5,596 nt of DNA from Methylophaga sp. (lineage in GTDB: Bacteria > Pseudomonadota > Gammaproteobacteria > Nitrosococcales > Methylophagaceae). Where the stretch lies: contig NVVK01000007.1 of assembly GCA_002733335.1 (NCBI GenBank), positions 71,438 through 77,033 of the forward strand. The letters are read 5' to 3'. Under the pieces are notes generated by a model that saw only the letters and a program-made list of their open reading frames with translations, was not told the DNA's origin and ran no database searches. A program made the translations under genes and the position numbers. Of this stretch, positions 1 to 5,596 are shown piece after piece. Each line of letters begins with the position of its first letter. The first letter of the stretch is position 1.

Positions 1-2751
1 AACGTTGCCAACTATGGTACAGGCGCCACAAGCATTACCTCTTCCGGCACGGTGACAGGCACCGACTATGAAGGCATAAACGTCCTTAATTACGGAACAA
101 ATCTCACTATTAATAGCATCAACGTCTCTGGGGGCGAGTATGGTATTCACGCTACCAACGGCGGTACAGGCACCACAAGCATTACCAGTACCGGTATGGT
201 GACCGGCGGAGATCGTGATGGGATATATGCCTTTAATGCTCCTACCACCTCTGACATCACTATTAATGCCGCCAACATCTCTGGGAATAATAGTGGTATA
301 CGCATGAAAAATAGGGGTACAGGCAACACAAGTATTACCACTACCGGCACCGTGACAAGCGCAAATAGTTATGGAATATACGCCTATAATGCCTCATCCG
401 CCTCTGACATAATCCTTAGTGTCTCCAGTATCTCGGGGCATGATAAAGGTGTCTTTACTAAGAACTTAGGCTCAGGCAGCACCAGCATTAGCAGTACTGG
501 CGCTGTGACAAGTGCAGATGATATTGGTGTGTATGCCTATAATGCCCCATCGGCCTCTGATATCACCTTTAATACAGCTAGTGTCACAGGGTATAGTATT
601 GGCTTACATGCTCGGAACAAGGGGGGCGGCAACGTCATCATTACCAGTACAGGTACAGTGACAGGCGAACATAGTGATGGGATACATACCTATAATGGCG
701 GAATCAACCTCACCGTTAACGCCACTAACGTCTTGGGAGATATCAACGGAATACGCACCCTGAATAAAGGTTCTGGTAACTCCACTATCACCAGCACCGG
801 CACAGTGACAGGCACCACTTACCATGGAATCAATGCCTATAATTACTCCCCTGCTTCTGGTCTCACCGTTAACGCCGCCAACGTCTCGGGGGCAATTGAC
901 GGTATAAATGCTGATAACCGTGGCACTGGCACAACCAGCATCACCGTCAACGGCACGGTAACAGGGGGCACCAACGCCGGCATTTATAACCAGACCGACA
1001 ACACCACCACCATCACCCTTAATTCAGGGGCTACAGTAAGTGCAATATCGGGGACGGCTATTGAAGACAAGGCCGGCGACACCATCCTCACTCTCAATAG
1101 CGGAGCATCTATTACGGGTATTATCGACTTAGGAGGTGGCGAAGATGCAATCGTTCTTGCAGGCGGTAACTTTAGTGGAGTGACACAGTTTGTCGGCGGT
1201 ACGGGCACTAATGACAACCTCACTTTTTCAGGTTCTACCGGCACCTTTGACCCAACACTTATGGCGGGTATAGAAACCGTTATCTTTGATAATGGCAGTA
1301 CGATGGGGCTTACTTTTACGAGCAACACCTTTGACGCCAGCGGGTTAACAGGTAGTGCACTGATAGTACAAAACGGCGGGGTTCTAAATGCTGCGGGAGG
1401 ATTCACTCTCACCGGAAACCTGACCAATAGCAGCGGTGTAATGAGCTTGCAAAATAACACCATCGATGCAGCAGCAACTATTAACGGCAATTTCACCGGT
1501 GGCGGTCGGTTATTAATCGATGCTAATTTTGCAACTGATACGGCAGATACATTAACGATTACGGGCGATGTGCTTGCGGGTGGCACGGCAGTGAGTGTGA
1601 ATGATATTTCTTCTGGTCCTGCAACGGGTGCGAATATTACCTTGATTTCAGTGGGCGGTACAACGACAGGTGGCGACTTTACATTAGCCTCTTCTGTTGT
1701 TAATGGTGCGTTTGATTATAATATTTTAGCATTAGATGGCAGTGATTGGGTGCTGCAGTCTTCTGCCTTCACAGGTGGTGGTGGCGCTCCGGTCTTTACT
1801 CCCATAGCCTCAAGCTTTGAGGCTATCAGCCAAAGTCTATTAACCCTTGAGACCTTGCCTTCTTTTGCCGATCGAACCCGTAATCGAGTCATCGGTGCCA
1901 ATAGTGGTGATAGCGTGGGCTTTGATTCTCCACTGTGGATGCGGATTGTAGGCGGCAAGCGTGATATAGACAGTCATCGCTCGACGACCGGCGCTGACTT
2001 TGATACCACGCATTGGCTGGCTCAAATCGGGGCTGATTTTACATTAAGCGATACGCCTTCTGCTCAGTTTGTGTTGGGCGTGAATGCGGGTTATGGTCGC
2101 GCTAAAACCACTGTGTCGGCGACGGCTGGTAACAGTAAGATTGATACGGATAATTATACTGTCGGTGTAAGTGCTACGTGGCTAATAGCTAATGGCGCCT
2201 ATGTTGATTTGCAAGCACAAAAAAGTTGGTATGAAACCGATTTATCAGCAGGCGGTGTCGGTGCAGGTAATGTCAATGATATTGATGGTGATGGCTATAG
2301 TGTTTCAGTTGAGGTCGGCCATGTGCTGACGTTAAGTGATACCTTGTCGATTACCCCACAGGCGCAGCTTATTTATTCGCGGGTGGATACCGATAATTTC
2401 ACGGGTGCCAATGCTGAGCAGGTTAAATTAGAAGACAGTAAAAGCTTAAAAGCGCGGTTGGGGGCTGAGCTTAATAAACAGTTAACAGATGATGGGGCGA
2501 CCCATGGTTTTGTGCTCGCCCATGTTATTCGTGAATTTGAAGATGAAACGCAGGTTAATGTCAGTGGCGCTCAATTGGCGAATTCGGTAGATAAGTGGAG
2601 CGGTGAGTTAGGAATAGGCTTAACCCATGCATGGGGTAAGGGCACAACGCATTATGAGCTATTTGCTGCTGTCACAGCAGGAACCAGTTTAAATCATGTC
2701 GGTGATAGTAATTCAGTTGAGGGTGAGCTGGGCTTTAAAGCACACTTTTAG
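1..2751 (+). CDS. Autotransporter (type Va) with repeat passenger, 5'-truncated
   Basis: Cell-surface or secreted protein that is its own outer-membrane translocator. The frame is open from base 1 and codes in register for the repeat motif, so the GTG at 52 is an internal Val codon; signal peptide and N-terminal passenger lie outside the window. The 916 visible residues are: seven tandem repeat units (about 6-358), a beta-rich region (about 359-590) with autotransporter-like phrases such as LTLNSGASITG and IVLAGGNFSG, a Gly-rich stretch (GGGGAP) and helix-prone linker (about 602-630), and a barrel from about 645 (PLWMRIVGG) to the terminal Phe (GFKAHF), the usual BAM recognition end. Gly, Thr, Ser and Asn dominate and Cys is absent, as is common in passengers. 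The repeats suggest a right-handed beta-helix. I see no protease motif; adhesin or biofilm factor is a guess. Domain type is certain, substrate and role unknown. Confidence 0.93.
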   Translation, partial: NVANYGTGATSITSSGTVTGTDYEGINVLNYGTNLTINSINVSGGEYGIHATNGGTGTTSITSTGMVTGGDRDGIYAFNAPTTSDITINAANISGNNSGIRMKNRGTGNTSITTTGTVTSANSYGIYAYNASSASDIILSVSSISGHDKGVFTKNLGSGSTSISSTGAVTSADDIGVYAYNAPSASDITFNTASVTGYSIGLHARNKGGGNVIITSTGTVTGEHSDGIHTYNGGINLTVNATNVLGDINGIRTLNKGSGNSTITSTGTVTGTTYHGINAYNYSPASGLTVNAANVSGAIDGINADNRGTGTTSITVNGTVTGGTNAGIYNQTDNTTTITLNSGATVSAISGTAIEDKAGDTILTLNSGASITGIIDLGGGEDAIVLAGGNFSGVTQFVGGTGTNDNLTFSGSTGTFDPTLMAGIETVIFDNGSTMGLTFTSNTFDASGLTGSALIVQNGGVLNAAGGFTLTGNLTNSSGVMSLQNNTIDAAATINGNFTGGGRLLIDANFATDTADTLTITGDVLAGGTAVSVNDISSGPATGANITLISVGGTTTGGDFTLASSVVNGAFDYNILALDGSDWVLQSSAFTGGGGAPVFTPIASSFEAISQSLLTLETLPSFADRTRNRVIGANSGDSVGFDSPLWMRIVGGKRDIDSHRSTTGADFDTTHWLAQIGADFTLSDTPSAQFVLGVNAGYGRAKTTVSATAGNSKIDTDNYTVGVSATWLIANGAYVDLQAQKSWYETDLSAGGVGAGNVNDIDGDGYSVSVEVGHVLTLSDTLSITPQAQLIYSRVDTDNFTGANAEQVKLEDSKSLKARLGAELNKQLTDDGATHGFVLAHVIREFEDETQVNVSGAQLANSVDKWSGELGIGLTHAWGKGTTHYELFAAVTAGTSLNHVGDSNSVEGELGFKAHF
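16..1074 (+). repeat. Seven in-frame tandem repeats of 147/153 nt in the autotransporter passenger
   Basis: Units begin at 16, 163, 316, 469, 622, 769 and 922, each at a codon for the first Gly of a GTGTTSITSTGTVTG-like phrase. Lengths are 147, 153, 153, 153, 147, 153 and 153 nt (49 or 51 residues). Each unit has two half-repeats: one ending TVTG, four residues, then GI-x-A-Y-N; the other carrying DITINAANVSG, then GI-x-x-x-N. The 49-residue units (first and fifth) differ by a two-residue deletion in the second half, where they read GTNLT or GINLT instead of PTTSDIT. The seventh unit has diverged in its second half and grades into the unique region. The first 15 bases fit the end of a preceding unit, so the array probably continues upstream. 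Each half probably forms one beta-helix coil (inference). Confidence 0.93.
1930..2748 (+). other. Autotransporter beta-barrel translocator domain
   Basis: About 270 residues at the C-terminus of the autotransporter, a normal length for the family. It opens with PLWMRIVGGKRDID and continues as alternating amphipathic strands separated by polar turns, for example AQIGADF, FVLGVNAGYGRAKT, YTVGVSATWL, YVDLQAQKSWYET, YSVSVEVGHVLTLSD, ITPQAQLIYSRVD, LKARLGAELNK and YELFAAVTAGTSLNHV. It ends EGELGFKAHF with the typical C-terminal aromatic residue. The domain inserts into the outer membrane through BAM and provides the route for the passenger. Codon use here is much more A/T-ending than in the repeat region. 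Confidence 0.9.
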
Positions 2752-2765
2752 GGCTGACTTAGTTG

Positions 2766-2787
2766 AAAGGGAAGGCCGCCCCTTTTT
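2766..2787 (+). terminator. Probable rho-independent terminator of the autotransporter gene
   Basis: A 6-bp stem (AAAGGG at 2766-2771 with CCCTTT at 2780-2785) encloses an 8-nt loop and runs into a T-stretch (2783-2787) followed by ATT. It begins 15 nt after the autotransporter stop codon. On the opposite strand the hairpin is not followed by a T-run, so it serves the convergent cysC transcript less well. The stem is short and shares its T's with the tract, hence moderate confidence. Confidence 0.5.
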
Positions 2788-2793
2788 ATTGCC

Positions 2794-3390
2794 TTAGCTT
2801 AAATAACCATGCTGTAGTAAATAAGCCATTATTTCATCTGCACATTGCTCTAATGAATGATGACCGGTATCAAGTCTTATTTCAGGATTAATCGGAGCTT
2901 CATACGGTGATGATATACCCGTAAAGTCTATTATTTCACCCCTTCTAGCTTTTTTGTATAGACCTTTCACATCTCGCTGTTCGCATATTTCCAATGAGGC
3001 TTGGCAGTATATTTCAATAAAATCATCTTCTGGTACCAGACTTCTCACTTGATCTCTATCGGCTCTAAAAGGTGAAATAAAGGCGGCAAGCGTGATAACT
3101 CCCGCATCAATAAACAATAGGCTTACTTCGCCAATTCGACGAATATTTTCACTCCTATCTTCATCACTAAACTGTAAGTCAGTACATAAACCTTGTCGAA
3201 CATTATCGCCATCCAAAATGAAGGTATTGCAATCACGTTCGAATAAGCAGCCTTCTAGATACTCGGCAAGGCTTGATTTACCGGCACCTGATAAACCGGT
3301 AAACCATAAAATAAAACTGCGATGCTGATTTCGTGTCGCTCGCTGTTCGCGTGTATTTGCAGTTTGGTGCTTATTTCTCATGGTAGTCAT
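2794..3390 (-). CDS. cysC: Adenylyl-sulfate (APS) kinase
   Basis: Cytoplasmic kinase that phosphorylates adenosine 5'-phosphosulfate with ATP to make PAPS, the sulfate donor for sulfate reduction and for sulfotransferases. Seen with ATG at 3390 as residue 1 (198 aa; E. coli CysC is 201): LWFTGLSGAGKSS with Walker A at 32-39, LDGDNVRQGLC at about 59-69 (APS and nucleotide contacts), FSDEDRSENIRRIGEV, AFISPFR with Ser106 matching the phosphorylatable Ser of the E. coli enzyme, and GLYKKARRGEIIDFTGI followed by YEAP, typical of the substrate lid. The frame stays open to a TTG at 3453, but that extension lies inside the hydrolase gene and resembles nothing in CysC. ATG 3390 overlaps the hydrolase end by 20 nt and ATG 3381 (195 aa) by 11 nt; neither has a strong Shine-Dalgarno, fitting translational coupling. 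No cysD, cysN or cysH is in the window. Confidence 0.95.
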   Translation of the reverse strand: MTTMRNKHQTANTREQRATRNQHRSFILWFTGLSGAGKSSLAEYLEGCLFERDCNTFILDGDNVRQGLCTDLQFSDEDRSENIRRIGEVSLLFIDAGVITLAAFISPFRADRDQVRSLVPEDDFIEIYCQASLEICEQRDVKGLYKKARRGEIIDFTGISSPYEAPINPEIRLDTGHHSLEQCADEIMAYLLQHGYLS

Positions 3391-4243
3391 TATACATAAG
3401 GTAAGGCAAAGATAGCGTACCCCATTGTTCTGCCCAACAACAGTGATGGTCAAAGTCTGGGAGTGTAATTATTTGTATTCGTCCTTCACCATTAAAGTGC
3501 CGCTGATAGGATTGTGCTACAAAACTGCCCATGATGGGATCATTACCACCAATAAAATGGATCTGTTCTATAGGAGTCAATTCACGCCAATAATCAACTG
3601 GATTTAACGAGCCTGTAAGCGGTGATAAGTGTTTTTCTTTGGTCCATGCTTGATGATCAAGATTACCTGCGATAGAAATAAGGCGAATAACATCGCTACG
3701 ACGTGCCGCGATTAAAGCCGCAACAGCGCCGCCACCTGAATACCCTATTAATTGCAATTGTGATGCACCAAACTTGGCTTTAAGTGCTGTTACAGCCTGA
3801 TTACTCATCGCAATAACTTCTTCTGAAAAACGGCCCGTTGTCCAATCATTTTTATCACACGCTATCGCATTCGCTCCCCCCACATATTGGCAAGGTCGTG
3901 CTAGATATACGGCATTACTACCACCCGGATGGTTAAGTGCAAGTTGTAGCCCGACAGGATTGATAGGGGTAGGATCCATTGAGGGAATTGAGCGCGTTCG
4001 CCATGCAAAACCATCGCCTTCAATATAAATAGTTAATATGGATTCTGGGCTAAACTGTCTTGCTTGATAACTCATTAAATTAAATGAATCAGTAGTAATA
4101 ATGTAAGACTGCCAGCCAAAATGTGCTGCTAGTTGATTTGCTGTATCGCTTCGCTCTTCAACTTTTGGAATGCTGACACAGGCAGTGAGCATAAGGAGTA
4201 TTATCGTAAAAACACTGCCACGTATAACGTTATTTACATTCAT
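3371..4243 (-). CDS. Exported alpha/beta-hydrolase lipoprotein of unknown substrate
   Basis: Predicted serine hydrolase anchored in the envelope. Residues 1-22 form a lipoprotein signal peptide: basic start (Arg8), hydrophobic VFTIILLML, then lipobox LTAC with Cys22 as the lipidated residue. Residue +2 is Val rather than Asp, so outer-membrane sorting is expected by the Lol rule. The nucleophile elbow is GYSGGG with Ser169; Asp235 in GGNDP and His266 or His267 in DFDHHCCW are the likely remaining triad members. YIEGDGFAW at 73-81 precedes the elbow and may shape the oxyanion hole. Four Cys outside the signal peptide (118, 129, 268, 269) could form disulfides in the periplasm. ATG 4243 is preceded by a modest GGA Shine-Dalgarno-like element. 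It follows rlmB by 81 nt and overlaps cysC by 20 nt. Fold and export are well supported; esterase, lipase or peptidase activity is undecided. Confidence 0.85.
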   Translation of the reverse strand: MNVNNVIRGSVFTIILLMLTACVSIPKVEERSDTANQLAAHFGWQSYIITTDSFNLMSYQARQFSPESILTIYIEGDGFAWRTRSIPSMDPTPINPVGLQLALNHPGGSNAVYLARPCQYVGGANAIACDKNDWTTGRFSEEVIAMSNQAVTALKAKFGASQLQLIGYSGGGAVAALIAARRSDVIRLISIAGNLDHQAWTKEKHLSPLTGSLNPVDYWRELTPIEQIHFIGGNDPIMGSFVAQSYQRHFNGEGRIQIITLPDFDHHCCWAEQWGTLSLPYLMYNDYHEK

Positions 4244-4273
4244 TCAACATCCGTGCTTTACCAGAAAACCATT

Positions 4274-4302
4274 ATTTTAAATCAGCATCGTTCAAGACTA
4301 AA
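4274..4302 (-). promoter_or_regulatory. Possible weak sigma70-type promoter before the hydrolase-cysC pair
   Basis: On the - strand TTTAGT (4302-4297) and TAAAAT (4279-4274) are separated by 17 nt. The -10 matches the consensus TATAAT at five of six bases; the -35 matches TTGACA at only three. It lies in the 81-nt gap after rlmB and would give a leader of roughly 25 nt to ATG 4243. The spacing is good but the region is AT-rich, so chance is a real alternative. Confidence 0.25.
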
Positions 4303-4324
4303 TAGTTAAGCCCGTAGAATAGAC

Positions 4325-5164
4325 CTAACGAATTGAGTTCTGTAAGCGTTGTCTACTCGCTTCAAACAAACAGACACCTGCCGCGACTGAAACATTCAAA
4401 CTTTCAGCTTCGCCTTTCATCGGAATATAAACTGTTTGGTCACAATTTTCACGTGTTAAGCGACGAATTCCTCGTCCTTCTGCACCTAATATTATAGCCA
4501 GCGGACCTTTTAAATCAGCCTCAAAGAGTGTCGTTTCACTCTCACCTGATGTGCCCACTAACCAGACACCGTATTGTTGTAGTTCACGTAATACGCGTGC
4601 TAAGTTGGTGATTTGAATGAAAGGCAATCGCTCTGCCGCACCGCTAGACACTTTTAACGCCGTATGGGTGAGGCTTGATGCCCTATCTTTAGGCGCAATA
4701 ACGGCATGTGCACCTGCCGCTTCAGCCGTTCGCATACACGCACCAAGGTTATGTGGATCTTGTACGCCATCAAGAATCAATAAAAATGCCGGTTCACCTA
4801 ATTCATCAAGTCCATCTAATAATTTAAATAAATCTGTTTCATTTAATGCTTCTAGTGGTCGACATTTAGCAATGCTACCCTGATGTTGCACATCGGGGAT
4901 CATGTTATCGAGTTCTTCGCGTGGCACTTTATGGATCGTGATGCTGTGTTTTGCTGCCCCTTTTATAATGGCATCAATACGTGCATCTTGCCGCTCATCT
5001 GCCAACCAGATTTCTTTGATACGCGACACAGGCACATCGAGTGCTGCCTGTATCGCATGTAAACCAAAAATCAGATCATTTTGCGCTGAGGGTGAGTCAG
5101 ACTTAGAAGCCTTGCGGCGTTTCGTATGCTTGTGATTCTTGTCCTTCGATGACGGGTTTGACAT
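4325..5164 (-). CDS. rlmB: 23S rRNA (guanosine-2'-O-)-methyltransferase, RlmB type
   Basis: SPOUT-family (TrmH-type) enzyme that uses S-adenosylmethionine to 2'-O-methylate 23S rRNA at the position equivalent to G2251 in E. coli. Seen in 279 residues: an N-terminal substrate-binding domain starting at LIFGLHAIQAAL (31-42) with HQGSIAKCRPL (94-104), then the three SPOUT motifs: LILDGVQDPHNLGACMRTAE (128-147, Asn139 and Arg145), LAIILGAEGRGIRRL (222-236, Glu229) and YIPMKGEAESLNVSVAAG (246-263, Asn257). These form the trefoil-knot cofactor site. E. coli RlmB is 243 aa and starts almost directly at the YGIHAVQ-like motif; this one has about 30 extra, very basic residues (KDKNHKHTKRRKASK). ATG 5164 overlaps the upstream OmpA-like gene by 62 nt, and no ATG, GTG or TTG follows before the conserved domain. 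A weak GAG element lies about nine nt upstream. Confidence 0.95.
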   Translation of the reverse strand: MSNPSSKDKNHKHTKRRKASKSDSPSAQNDLIFGLHAIQAALDVPVSRIKEIWLADERQDARIDAIIKGAAKHSITIHKVPREELDNMIPDVQHQGSIAKCRPLEALNETDLFKLLDGLDELGEPAFLLILDGVQDPHNLGACMRTAEAAGAHAVIAPKDRASSLTHTALKVSSGAAERLPFIQITNLARVLRELQQYGVWLVGTSGESETTLFEADLKGPLAIILGAEGRGIRRLTRENCDQTVYIPMKGEAESLNVSVAAGVCLFEASRQRLQNSIR

Positions 5165-5596
5165 ATATTTCTACTCGACGATTTAATTGACGACCAGCCT
5201 CTGTATCATTGCTAGCTCTAGGTTCTGACTCGCCTCGTCCAACGGTAACCAATCGACTTTGAGAGATGTCTTGCAATACAAAGTAGTTGATCACAGATTG
5301 AGCACGGTGGCGTGAAAGATCCATATTATAACCCTCTGAGCCCACACTGTCGGTATGACCTACTACATGAATCACCGTACGTGGGTAACGCACTAAAATT
5401 TCTGACACTTTTTTAAGCGTTGGCATAAAGGCGGGTTTCAAATCGGCACTACCAAAATCAAATGAAATCTCACTCGATACTTCAATTTTTAAAGTTTCAT
5501 CTTCTAAACGTTGAATTTCTAAATCGTGACGTGCTTGTTCATCCGCTAAGGCCGCTTCCATTTCTTTTTGTTGATTATCCATATAGTAACCAATAC
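5103..5596 (-). CDS. OmpA-family outer-membrane protein, YiaD-like, 5'-truncated
   Basis: Peptidoglycan-associated envelope protein. The frame is open to the window edge; codons before the Met at 5582 read IGYY, giving IGYYMDNQQKEME, which matches the end of the glycine-zipper segment of YiaD-like lipoproteins (IGYYMD then a Gln/Glu-rich stretch). The Met at 5582 is therefore probably internal. After it come a charged helix-prone stretch (about 5-32), SFDFGSADLKP (40-50), and the OmpA C-terminal domain: VVGHTDSVGSEGYNMDLSRHR (73-93) and VGRGESEPRASNDT to NRRVEIYV (114-141). Asp78 and Arg93 are 15 apart, like the diaminopimelate-binding Asp/Arg pair of Acinetobacter OmpA. The last 18 or so residues extend past the usual domain end and lie in the overlap with rlmB. 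Signal peptide, lipobox and glycine zipper must lie outside the window. Confidence 0.9.
   Translation of the reverse strand, partial: IGYYMDNQQKEMEAALADEQARHDLEIQRLEDETLKIEVSSEISFDFGSADLKPAFMPTLKKVSEILVRYPRTVIHVVGHTDSVGSEGYNMDLSRHRAQSVINYFVLQDISQSRLVTVGRGESEPRASNDTEAGRQLNRRVEIYVKPVIEGQESQAYETPQGF

Noticed and set aside
52..54. GTG as start codon of the autotransporter.
   Set aside because: It is the Val of a repeat motif, the frame is open to base 1 with in-register repeat sequence, and no signal peptide follows.
1..1074. Regular direct repeats could be read as a CRISPR array or a non-coding tandem repeat.
   Set aside because: Periods are multiples of three, the repeats are imperfect, they lie in one open frame that continues into an autotransporter barrel, and there are no uniform spacers.
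984..1586. Long - strand open frame (200 codons) opposite the autotransporter.
   Set aside because: It is antisense to a clear coding region, its Pro/Val/Ser-rich product mirrors the Gly/Asn/Thr-rich sense frame, and it has no recognisable domain.
2752..2793. Terminator for the - strand cysC operon in the convergent gap.
   Set aside because: Read on the - strand the hairpin is followed by TCAACT, not a T-run, so only the + strand call is supported.
3391..3453. Extended cysC start at TTG 3453.
   Set aside because: It would overlap the hydrolase by 83 nt and add 21 residues unlike any CysC; length and motif positions fit ATG 3390 or 3381.
3092..3607. Two + strand open frames (3092-3328 and 3425-3607) opposite cysC and the hydrolase.
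   Set aside because: They mirror conserved coding sequence on the other strand and their products look like nothing known.
4617..5135. Two + strand open frames (4617-4883 and 4902-5135) opposite rlmB.
   Set aside because: Both are antisense to well-conserved RlmB motifs and show no domain or ribosome-binding site.

Overview
The window reads as chromosomal DNA of a Gram-negative gammaproteobacterium-like organism. It encodes a type V autotransporter with an outer-membrane beta-barrel, an OmpA-type peptidoglycan-binding protein of the YiaD kind, a lipoprotein with a lipobox, and RlmB and CysC proteins resembling those of Enterobacteria. I cannot name genus or species from the sequence alone.

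Layout. Positions 1-2751 (+ strand) hold the 3' part of a large autotransporter gene whose start lies before the window. Its passenger contains seven tandem 49/51-residue units (16-1074), then a non-repetitive beta-rich section (about 1075-1770), a linker with a likely helix, and a C-terminal 12-stranded-type barrel ending in Phe. A hairpin with a short T-run follows (2766-2787). The rest of the window is on the - strand. Read in the direction of transcription it is an OmpA/YiaD-like protein (5596-5103, start outside the window), rlmB (5164-4325), an alpha/beta-hydrolase lipoprotein (4243-3371) and cysC (3390-2794). The autotransporter and cysC converge.

How the genes relate. The first two - strand genes overlap by 62 nt and the last two by 20 nt, so co-transcription is likely, with a possible extra weak promoter in the 81-nt gap before the lipoprotein gene. 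The products do not form one pathway: envelope anchoring, 23S rRNA methylation, an exported serine hydrolase, and PAPS synthesis. The autotransporter is a separate transcription unit. No intergenic stretch exceeds 81 nt, and I see no RNA gene, mobile element or CRISPR array.

I do not see an evident new multi-gene system. The most notable points are the internal architecture of the autotransporter repeats (alternating 49/51 periods, a position-specific ATA codon, and a codon-usage break between passenger and barrel), the long overlap between the OmpA-like gene and rlmB, and an uncharacterised exported hydrolase translationally linked to a solitary cysC.
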